NCBI GenBank assembly: GCA_949775045.1
Contig: OX459099.1
Location: forward strand, 248,001 to 312,000
DNA: 64,000 nucleotides
Direction of reading: 5' to 3'
From: Metridium senile
Lineage: Eukaryota; Cnidaria; Anthozoa; Actiniaria; Metridiidae
Each line of letters starts with the position of its first letter. The first letter of the stretch is position 1. A model generated the notes under the pieces. That model searched no databases and was not told the origin of the DNA. It saw nothing but the letters and a program-made list of their open reading frames with translations. The position numbers and the translations under genes are program-made. Shown here in pieces: positions 1 through 8,954 of this stretch.

Positions 1-235
1 ACTATCAACACCCGTCACAACTGCGTCATCATCAACAACAACAAGAGTGATCAATATAATCATATTGCCATCAAAATCTTCGACATCATCGATTGTATCA
101 TTTCATTATCATCAACATCATCATTATCCTCATCATCATCATCAACATCAATATAATCATATTGCCATCAAAATCTTCGACATCATCAATTGTATCATCT
201 CATTATCATTCACATTCATCATCATTATCTGTCGT
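1..235. repeat. CAT/ATC-rich simple and tandem repeat
   Basis: Dense CATCAT/CATCAA triplets with two copies of a segment containing AATATAATCATATTGCC (near 55 and 151). No coding signal was recognised here. It lies in the intron or 5' flank upstream of the first visible exon of the WSC gene. Confidence 0.75.
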
Positions 236-317
236 CTCTATTTGAGCAGGCGACTGCAGTAAGTCTCCAAGCCGTATTTCGGTGTTTGTCAGCACGCATG
301 ATGTCATTCTCTGATAT

Positions 318-470
318 ATAGGTAATATAATGAAATTTGTAATACCGACGAAGGGCTAAAGCTCGAAACGTCAGTAAAGTTAAGTCAACATTTTTTACGG
401 TATTACAAATTTCATTATATTACCTATCGTTTACACCGACGCAGCCTATACTAGTTTACTCGCTAGTTTC
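318..470 (+). repeat. Dispersed hairpin repeat with hammerhead-like core, copy 1
   Basis: Inverted arms of about 28 bp (318-345 and 399-427) flank a core containing CGACGAAGGGC and CTCGAAACGTCAG, followed by CTATACTAGTTTACTCGCTA. Related pieces occur at 11115-11240 (inverted), 18719-18777 and 24541-24569, so this is an interspersed family. The core resembles the minimal hammerhead motif described from Penelope-like elements, but the U of CUGANGA is C, so this copy is probably inactive. Confidence 0.6.
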
Positions 471-550
471 TATTTATTTATTCTCTGACATACATGCAAC
501 TGTAATCAATCTATAGCATATCAAATACTATCTGTATTTTACATTCTCAG

Positions 551-1830
551 ATCAAATGGGGTGACCCAGTAGTTGTTAATCGCCCTCATTCCTTCGCCTA
601 TAAACCTGCTCATATCCGTGAGATTGTAGGTGGTCGGTACATGATATGGTATGAGGATGGTTCGTACATTTACCAAACCAAGAATGACATCAGAGTATTC
701 AATAAATCAATTGTTTGCAGTAAGTACACATCTGATTGAACTTAGTGTTCATAGAGGGGGGGAGGAGTACTCCCTTTGTGCAAGTGGCAGGGGGATCAGC
801 GCTCATTTTAGGCGTGAAAACATTTCCTGTGCGTACTGTTAAGGGTTCAAAATAGACTGGGAGCTAGATGAGAGAAATCACTGGAAGAAAATAGGGAGGA
901 GGTAGAAATGTATAAATAGATGTCAGATATGACAGAGAAAGGAAAACAAGGAGAAGGGATATTTTGCTTGTGTGTTTCTCTTCCCTCCTGAAAGAGTCGA
1001 GCAAGAAGATCCAACAGTCGTACCTTAAAGGGGTTGAAATCAACAGGGCTTTGTCACTCCTTTTGATTTGCGCGTTCATTTAGGGGTCTACCACTTGAGT
1101 AAATGTACTCTCCCTCGGGGATGTTCATCTTAGGTTGGTTTGTTTCAGACGAACCAGTGTACCTCTCCCCTCGGGGGTCTACCATTTGGACAAATGTACC
1201 TCTCCCCTCGGGGGTGTTCATCTTACCGTAAATGTACCTCTCCCCTCGGGAATGTTCATCTTAGTATGAGTTTTGTTTGTTTCAATCGAAGCAGCGTACC
1301 TCTCCCCTCGGGAGTCTACCACTTGGACAAATGTACCTCTCCCCTCGGGAGTGTTCATCTTACAAATGTACTCTACCCTCGGGGGTGTTCATCTTAGTTT
1401 GTTTGTTTCAGACGAACCAGCGTACCTGGGTTGTTATCGCGATCAAATACCAAGATACTTAACTGTCTTTATACCAACACGACCAGCTACTGTTGGCGCA
1501 TGCGTGGGTATGTGTAACGCGCAGGGCTACAGCATCGCGGCTCTTAGGAACACTGACTTGTGTTTCTGTGGTAATTCTTATAACAAGGGCTATCAGGTAT
1601 TTCTTTTATCTATAATGTTGTGTTATATATTTTTATCATAACGATCATTATTTATATACATCAAATATTACAAAGAGTTAAACCAGCCAGTGTTACACTA
1701 ATTGTTTTCATATCAACACGGTCTATTTTTTCATTTTTATAGACTGACAACAATAAATGTGACACACCCTGTTTTGATAATCCTTATGAGATGTGTGGAG
1801 GATCTGCTACCTTCTCGCAGTACTGGACAG
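551..1830 (+). CDS. WSC gene: first visible exon and WSC domain 1 exons
   Basis: Exon 551-719 reads IKWGDPVVVNRPHSFAYKPA and onward; I do not recognise the fold. It ends in phase 1 at GTAAGT and joins 1412-1596, which starts NEPAYLGCYRD and has the WSC cysteines (GACVGMC, LCFCGNSY). Exon 1743-1830 completes the domain with CDTPCFDNPYEMCGGS, the usual C-x-C...CGG ending of WSC domains. The acceptor at 1411 is the third of three similar acceptor-like copies in the preceding minisatellite; only this one leads into an open WSC frame. Confidence 0.8.
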
Positions 1831-4800
1831 GTAAAAAGCTATTCTAGTTTAGACATACATGTACACTGTACATTGCCTACACTCCCCTGTCCCCCTGGGG
1901 GCGTAGTTATTTCAATCACGTTAATTAGGGAGGGGAGGGTTGTATTAAATGTGATACCCTATCCGTAGACAATAATCTATATCTGATTTCTCGACAGGGA
2001 TTGTGGGAGATCGCCCAGCACATCTTCCTGGTGGTGAGTAGATGACGTCAATATTTAGATCACTTTAACTTGCATCCACGTGCCTCGCTCTGAATTAAAT
2101 GTGCTATTCAATAGCTTGATCATGTCAATGCTCCTGTACGCCATACAGGTCTGGGGATCCGCCTACGAAAATAAAATATATCACAAATTGATAAGTTTTT
2201 TGAAAGGCGCCTTTGTACAGGGATATGTTAGCACCTATAAACCTTTCAGCAGAATAATTCGTACACACGATCAAAAACTTTGGAACCAAATTATTGAGAA
2301 CAACAACCACTGTCTTTATGAACTAATACCACAAAAAAGAACAGTAAAACCCTTAGAAGCCGCGGACTCAGCTTCATTTTACCTTGAATGAGAACTGAAT
2401 TTGTATCGAATTTTTTCTTAAAGTTTTAGAAAGCTTACCTAATTTTTATATTACGCTACATAGTTTTTATAGGTGCAATGTACCTTTAGATATGTATATA
2501 TATATTACTATTATTCAATAATAGTTGTTTGTTTGTTTGTTTCCAGGTCTTTTGGCTAACAAGGCATTTCACATGGATCCCTATGGCTTCCAACGATCGT
2601 ACACGACTGGTGCGTGGTTAATATACGATCAGCTTTATTCGTATTATGTCATATCCCCTCACTGTATCTAATTACCAACTAACAGAGGGTTTGTTTGTTT
2701 CAGCTATCGCCAAGGAAACAATTCCAAGATATGGCAAACTTCCCTGGCATAGTATCTTTCTAGGTAAGCAGCTGTACAGTTATATCCAGGTTATATGTAA
2801 GCAAGGTCAATATAAAATTCCTGTTTGTCTTGAAGCTCGTCAACGGACAAAAACACCAATATCATTGGCTAACACGTCTCCATGGAAATGGGATGCATCA
2901 ACGTCATCATGGTTGAGAGCTGACGGCAAACACTTCCACTGGAATAATAACAAATTGTTTGGCTTGGAGAAGATTAGAGCCCAGACCTATATAAACAAGG
3001 GATTGGGATTGCTGGGAAAGTCCTGGTCACCGCCTGCAGGTAATTAACTTGTTGATTTATCTTAAACTTTTACCTGCATGTATGTCTTATTATCTCCTTT
3101 CTACTAGCTCCAAAGCTATCCTATGCACGTGCACCGTCAAGCCAACATGTTATGCACAATGGAATGATACAATCACCCATGGGATTCACCAAATATCCCA
3201 GCATGCATCCCGCACCTCAAGGTTTGTCGAATCTTTATATTGAAGGATTACAAGAAAGACAGATATGATGACTTTGATTTCTTTTGTAGATTTCCGGCAG
3301 TATAAACAATGGCATACACCCTTAGCACTAAACAAGACAATGACAAATTATGCAAGTATGTTACTTCATACTGATCACTATTAGCAGAATCGGTCTCACC
3401 ATTAAAACTAGTTTTCTGTATTATATAAATGCTTATCAAGAAAACGTAAACTGATCTAGGAGTACAAATTCATTCATTTCACTTCCAGAATATGGCTGCA
3501 ATTATGAAGCCTAGATATTCCAAGTAATAATGATTCCCATTCTTCTTGCTGTCTTGTTCATGTTCTTAGTTCAATTGGTTCATTTCAAGCATAACGATTA
3601 TTTTGTGTATTGTAGACACAATATTTGCTAAAACGTTCACACCTCAACTTGTTCTACAAAAACTTGCCGGTAAGTAAATACAAAACATGTATGACTGATG
3701 AACCACGTGGCCACACGGTTGCCACCCATCCCCTTACAATAACCCTGCCCTTTACTAAGATTTATATAAGTTGGGCACTCCACCCCCTTACAATATAACC
3801 CTGCCCTTTACTAAGATTTATATAAGTTGGGCACTCCACCCCCTTATAATATAACCCTGGGGCCGGTTGTACGTAGCCTGAATAGCGCTACCTACCGGCT
3901 AAATCCCTATCCAACGGATAAAACCTATACAAATTCTATACACTGGATAACTCTTATCCAGTTGAACACTTTATCCAGGCTTCATACAACTGGCCCCAGC
4001 CCTTTACTAAGCTGTCTATACGTTGGGCACCACCAACAATCATGATATGTCTGTCTCTGGTTAATTTAAATAATGATGTTTATTCGCAGACAAGATGGCG
4101 CATGTCAAATGGAGTCGACTTAGTAATTTTATAGAGGCGTATAGACCTCTTCCTCCAGGTAACTTCCTTTATTCCTATTAACAAAAGATGATCATAGCAT
4201 ATACTCATTCCCATCTTTGGTAATTGCAGCTCCTCAAACCTTTCGATATTTTGGATGTTTTGCTGACGACTACCAAAGAGATCTTCCGTATTATTTTCCT
4301 GTGTATCCGCTGACTACTAGATCGTGCATACTCAAGTGCCGCGAACACCGATACTCAGTAGCCGGGATCCAGGGCTCCTCGCAATGTTACTGTAGTAACT
4401 CGTATGGTAAATATGGACGTGTTAGAGAAGAACAATGCAACATGAAGTGCACGGCCAGTCCTCGGGATACCTGTGGTGGAGTCTTAAGAAATTCTCTGTA
4501 TTACACAGGTACTGTTTCAAGTCTCTTTCTGCTGCAGAGAGAGAATGGTGACTAAAAAGACTACTACGTACTCAAATGCCTTTTGTTTAGTAAAACATTC
4601 AGTCACGTGTCTGGCAATAACTACACCAATAATAAAGTACTAATAAAATAATGTCTGTTATGTTTCAGGAGTCGGCTCAGCTTGGCCAAAAACAACTGGT
4701 AATCTTGCCGTTTTAACCTTCGTTTCTATTGTTTAAATATTCAATCAATAACACAATATTTCTTTGTTTCAGCAACTAAGAAAACTGCTGCAATATCCTA

Positions 4801-7800
4801 CAACTCGGAAAAACCGCATAAGAACGCACTGTCACGTGATTCTGCCGTCAAATTGCCAAGCAGCAAACCAAGTTCTTTGAGTAACCATGGCAACCATGCT
4901 TCAACCTCCAAAGACAAGAAACAAACTAAGGCAGCACCAAAGAAAATTAAAGCGAGAAACAAAATAACAAACTTACCAGTTTCAAAACATGCACCAGAGT
5001 TTGATGACTTTCAAGTTGAATCTATCAAAGTGAAACTGAATTTCTCTGAACTAAAGAAAGCTTTACAGACCATGTCACCGTCTATTGTTAGGCGTATACA
5101 ACAAGACCTGCAAAAGATTAATAATCTCGAGAACCAAAAACATGAGAACAGACCAATAGCTAAAACTGGTAAAGACAACAAGAAACCTGAAACTGTTGAT
5201 TACAGGAAACGAATGAAAAATATTCGGGAAAAACTAGACAAGGTTGCAGTCAACCACTTAACATCTCAAAACATGAAAGACATTTTGAAAATCATGAACA
5301 TTCCACAGTCATCTTTCAATATCAAGACTGGTGTTGTAAACAATAAAAATGTAAACAACAAACAAACCATCAAACATAGAGACGATAATCTTGCACATGA
5401 AGAAATTGAAAGTTATGCTAAAATATCACTTGATTATCCATTCAAGAGAACAAATGCAAATGACGATAGCTTAAACAGAAAGAAAGAATTGCTAAAGATA
5501 ATTGCCAAACACGTTTCACCCAATCAGAAAGATGCTAGCAAGAAAGTAACCAATCAAAATGATTCTCAAAAACCAATCCAGAAAAGTGACATGAAAGCAG
5601 TTGGTTTAAAAAATAAGCTAGAGTCTCGTGAACCTTTAAAAAAAATCAAACCAGTTAAGACACTTCACAAACAAGTCAAACCAGTGAAGTCACTGGACAA
5701 GCAAGTCAAACCAGTAAAGTCACTGGACAAGCAAGTCAAACAAGTAAAGTCACTGGACAAGCAAGTCAAACCAGTGAAGTCAATTGACAAGCAAGTCAAA
5801 CCAGTAAAGTCACTGGACAAGGAAGTCAAACCTATAAAGTCACTGGACAAGCAAATCAAATCAGTGAAGTCACGTGACAAGAAAGTCAAACCAGTGAAGT
5901 CACGTGACAAGGAAGTCAAACCAGTAAAGTCACTTGAAAAGCAAGTCAAACCTATAAAGTCACAGAACAAGCAAGTCAAACCAAGGAAGTTACTGGACAA
6001 GCAAGTCAAACCAGTAAAGTCACTGGACAAGCAAGTCAAACCAGTGACGTCACTTGACAAGCAAGTCAAACCAATAAATTCACTGGACAAGCAAGTCAAA
6101 CCAGTAAAGTCACTGGTCAAGCAAGTCAAACCTATAAAGTCAATGTACAAGCAAGTCAAACCAGTAAAGTCACTGGACAAGGAAATCAAACCTATAAAGT
6201 CACTGGACAAGCAAGTTAAACCAGTGAAGTCACTGGACATGCAAGTTAAACCAGTGAAGTCACTGAACAAGCAAGTCAAACCAATAAAGTCACTGGACAA
6301 GCAAGTTAAACCAGTGAAGTCACTGGACAAGCAAGTTAAACCAGTAAAGTCATTTGACAAAAAAGTCAAACCAGTCAAGTCACTGGTTAAGCAAGTTAAA
6401 CCAGTAAAGTCATTTGACAAAAAAGTCAAACCAGTAAATTCACTGGTTAAGCAAGTTAAACCAGTGAAGTCTTTTGACAAAAAAGTCAAGCCAGTTAAGT
6501 TACCTGAAAAGAAAGTCAAACCAATACAGTCACTTACCAAACAAGTCAAACAGGCTCTTTCAAAAGTTCTTGCAAAGAGCATTTCTACCATGACAGGTGA
6601 TCTAAAAGGTAAAGCCAGGTCAAAACATGTATCAACAACTACAGAGATTGATTCCAAACATTTGTTAAGTACAGATAAAAGCCATATAAAAATGAGTGAA
6701 AAAAAGAAAACTAATGCAAATAATGAGAAAACTGCCGGGTTTGAAGACGCTCTAGCTACACCCACTATATCGGCGGCTACACGTCAAAGCTTACTAAACA
6801 AAGTTGAGAACAAACACAGGAAAGAAAGCAAAGAACAGCAAGTAAGCAAACCAATTCAAGATGTCTTGTCAAGTATTGCAGACAGGACACAAACAGCTGC
6901 AAATAATACTAAAAGCATGAAACGAATCGACGCAAAGCCTAGCAGAGTTAACCTAGCAAGTGGAACAAATCAATCTTTCAACAGGAAAAAGGACACCAGC
7001 AACAAAACAGAGATACAGAATAAAACACAAAATGACAATGAAACTAGTAAAATGAAGTCGACGCATAACGAAATCGCCAAAGATCATACTGTAGAAACAG
7101 AGAAAAACGAAGCAGAATCAGAACCAAATAAAAACATAGGCAAGAAAACAGAATTGGTTCGACAGCCGTCAACTGCGTCTTCTCCTGATGATAATGGTGT
7201 GATTTATCTAGGAAATGATTCACCAGATGAAATAAGTTCATTTGACGAGTCATTGACCAGCCCGGTAGAGTTTGACGGTGAGCTAGGTTCAGGCTTATCA
7301 GGTTTACCAAGTAAAGATTCAAACGACGAGAACAAGCTAATGTCTTTCCAGCAAAATAAACCGAATAAAGATCATATTAGTAAAGGCGAGACAGGGTCTG
7401 GAATTCCAGAATATGTAAAAGCAGCCACACGTCATCAAAATACTTCAAACCAAGAACTGGAAATCAGTGGTGACTTAAAGAAAATCACTGAACAATCTCA
7501 AATTGATACACATACAAACATAATAGATGATTATTCTGGTGAAAGTGCTGATGGATCACAAGGCTTTCTTGGTGATGACAAATCCAAGTATGTCTATTTT
7601 GGAAATGGAACAATAAAAGAACACTTGCCATTGATCAAAAACGAGGATCTTAAGAAATTATTAAAACAAGGAGAAGAATCAATGAAACGTAGCATTACAC
7701 CAGATATGGATACTACACAACAATCTGTCGAGAATCAAACCAGTCAAGAATACACAGAATCGTCTGGTGTTTCTCCAAAAAATATCAATCAAAACATCTT

Positions 7801-8164
7801 CACCAGATCACTTATTCCTAATTCAAAGCTACATCACTCGAAAGATAATAAAAAAGGAGGGTTTCGTGTAGTCAAAAATGGAGTTGCTTTTACTATCAAG
7901 AAAGGTCAGCAAGTCGAGAAACTATCGAAGCAAAAATTGTTGAACTCTTTCAGAAAAAAGTCAAAGAACTTAAAATATTTTAAACAAAACCCAATGAAAA
8001 ACGTTGTACACAAAAAACTAGTTTTACATCATATCTCAGAAAGAACGGATAAAAAGAAGAATACATTTAAAGACAAGAAAAGAGACATAGCTGACAATGA
8101 AAATGTCGACCACTTAATAAAGTTTCAAGATGATGGAGCTAGAAATGGACTGATTTCTAAGTAA
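551..8164 (+). CDS. WSC-domain protein with lysine-rich 12-residue repeats (5' end outside window)
   Basis: Fourteen exons were traced by GT-AG junctions and phase: 551-719, 1412-1596, 1743-1830, 1998-2033, 2547-2609, 2704-2763, 2836-3039, 3108-3221, 3290-3355, 3616-3669, 4090-4158, 4230-4508, 4669-4698, 4773-8164 (TAA). They join in frame to about 1602 visible residues. Order: an unrecognised N-terminal module; WSC domain 1 (about residues 57-147); short Tyr/Pro-rich exons; WSC domain 2 (about 370-462); a Lys-rich region; about 25 tandem repeats of the type KQVKPVKSLD (about 765-1065); a Ser/Gly/acidic region; a basic C terminus. No membrane segment is visible. WSC domains are putative carbohydrate-binding modules, so a secreted matrix role is inferred. 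The start codon and any signal peptide lie upstream. A poly(A) signal follows at 8437. Confidence 0.85.
1085..1411 (+). repeat. Minisatellite made partly of splice-acceptor copies
   Basis: A short unit built on GTACCTCTCCCCTCGGG alternates with TCTACCACTTGGACAAAT and GTGTTCATCTTA. Three longer blocks each contain GTTTGTTTCA followed by GACGAACCAG or a variant (about 1137, 1277 and 1401). The last block is the true acceptor and exon start of the WSC gene, so the array copies an intron-exon boundary. Confidence 0.8.
1998..4158 (+). CDS. WSC gene: run of eight small symmetric exons
   Basis: Exons 1998-2033, 2547-2609, 2704-2763, 2836-3039, 3108-3221, 3290-3355, 3616-3669 and 4090-4158 are 36, 63, 60, 204, 114, 66, 54 and 69 nt. 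All are multiples of three and all have phase-1 boundaries, so any could be skipped or duplicated without shifting the frame. They encode short Tyr/Pro/Trp-containing segments between the two WSC domains with no recognised fold. A possible extra exon at 3490-3524 (MAAIMKPRYSK) fits only another phase and would introduce a stop in the main frame, so it is left out. Confidence 0.7.
2080..2440 (+). pseudogene. LINE reverse-transcriptase C-terminal remnant
   Basis: The + strand encodes LNVLFNSLIMSMLLYAIQVW, later LWNQIIENNNHCLYELIPQK and RT. This matches the usual tail of CR1/L2-type LINE reverse transcriptases (LYGIEVWG... HCLHDLLP.KR), recognised by eye. It lies in a WSC-gene intron between exons 1998-2033 and 2547-2609. 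Only the C-terminal tail and some 3' UTR remain, so it is a dead 5'-truncated copy. Confidence 0.65.
3728..4035 (+). repeat. Tandem duplication of about 60 bp interrupted by a MITE
   Basis: Two full copies of a unit containing CTGCCCTTTACTAAGATTTA and GTTGGGCACTCCACCCCCTTA are followed by a third copy (AACCCT ... CCCTTTACTAAG) split by the TIR element at 3859-3997. It lies in the intron between exons 3616-3669 and 4090-4158. Confidence 0.7.
3859..3997. mobile_element. 139-bp MITE with imperfect TIRs
   Basis: The left end GGGGCCGGTTGTACGTAGCC is the near inverted complement of the right end GGCTTCATACAACTGGCCCC. There is no coding capacity. It splits the third copy of the surrounding tandem repeat, so it inserted after that duplication. 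Confidence 0.7.
4230..8164 (+). CDS. WSC gene: WSC domain 2, lysine-repeat region and C terminus
   Basis: Exon 4230-4508 encodes WSC domain 2 (FRYFGCFADDYQRDLPYYF, CILKCREHRYSVAG, QCYCSNSYG, DTCGG). After a 30-nt exon (4669-4698), the last exon 4773-8164 is one open frame of 1130 codons. It carries about 25 copies of a 36-bp unit (5650-6550) encoding KQVKPVKSLD-type repeats; Lys at alternate positions gives a very basic polyampholyte. Residues encoded at about 7270-7560 contain acidic-flanked Ser-Gly pairs (GELGSGLSG, KGETGSGIP, EISGD, DYSGES), the context of glycosaminoglycan attachment. The tail is again basic. No GPI signal or TM helix is seen. Confidence 0.85.
5650..6550 (+). repeat. Coding 36-bp minisatellite (about 25 units)
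   Basis: Near-identical 36-bp units (core AAGCAAGTCAAACCAGTAAA) keep the reading frame of the WSC gene. Variants such as DKEVKPIKS and DKKVKPVKS recur, suggesting unequal exchange. The antisense strand is also open across the array; I treat that as a shadow. Confidence 0.9.
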
Positions 8165-8436
8165 AGTAAAGTAAAGTAACGGCTAACAGGATAATAAGGC
8201 AATCCATTGTTTATCAGAAACATGTGTACGGGACAACTAAGTTGACACAAGTCAACGCAACAGTATATATATTATAGTTGCTTGGGAGTATTTAACAGCA
8301 TCATTTTTATAATCTTAGTAATCATTCGCTTAAAGAGTCGAGCTTTATTGTTTCTAACACCAAACTATGGCACAGGAAGCCCTGAGAGTAAAACTGTTGT
8401 AAGCAAAGCATATATTTCTTTGAATTCTCCTTTTTT

Positions 8437-8442
8437 AATAAA
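8437..8442 (+). other. Poly(A) signal of the WSC gene
   Basis: AATAAA about 275 bp after the stop codon, the first such hexamer downstream on this strand. Confidence 0.6.
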
Positions 8443-8854
8443 GATCAAGAAAATGTGTTAAAATTCTAGTTTATTTTATTTATCGAATAACTACCCCGTA
8501 GGGGCTATCTACACACACTAGCACTTCGCTCAGTATTTACAAAAAAGCAGTATTCATGAATTATGAATTGAAATGCGGTCTATAAGTGAAATACAGATAC
8601 ATGAGAAAAATACCATACCGATGTGTTATCCACTACACCAAAAGGACGACCACGCTGGATATGCAGCCGGGCAAAGTAGTATAGGGCAAATAATGCACAT
8701 TTGCGCTGTGGTACGCTAAGACGCGATTGGTAAAAATAATCCTAAAAATAACTGCCATCCACGAGCTAACTAATGACAGGTGTTGTATTGAACCGCGAGG
8801 AGCCTGGGTATCAAACTTTTCGCGCGTAAATTCTCAAGAGACCAAACAAGAATC
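8443..8854. other. Intergenic spacer with tRNA-like A-box fragment
   Basis: No gene seen. On the - strand near 8615-8660 the bases TGGTGTAGTGGATAACACAT resemble a tRNA 5' half with an A box, but no B box or acceptor stem follows, so this is at most a tRNA-derived fragment. Confidence 0.4.
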
Positions 8855-8954
8855 CAAGATGGCGTCTGTTGGACGGGATCGTCATGGAAAATGTTTTTGT
8901 GTTGCAATAGAAGTACTCATGTTAATCTTTACAGTATAAGAACCTGGCCAAGAC
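8855..8954 (+). promoter_or_regulatory. CEP152 5' region with YY1-like motif and upstream ORF
   Basis: AAGATGGCG at 8856 matches the YY1-type element of TATA-less promoters. Its ATG opens a 26-codon upstream ORF (MASVGRDRHGK...) ending in TAA at 8937-8939, just before the inferred CEP152 start at 8955. No transcript data were available; the transcription start is inferred. Confidence 0.4.

Noticed and set aside
3490..3524. Extra WSC-gene exon encoding MAAIMKPRYSK
   Set aside because: It has both splice sites but the wrong phase; joined to the preceding phase-1 exon it gives a stop. It could be a minor isoform.
5665..6765. 366-codon antisense frame across the lysine-repeat array
   Set aside because: It mirrors the 36-bp coding repeat on the other strand; the + frame is part of a spliced gene with WSC domains and the antisense frame has no start context or domain.
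8600..8670. tRNA gene on the - strand
   Set aside because: Only an A-box-like half is present; no anticodon arm, B box or acceptor pairing.
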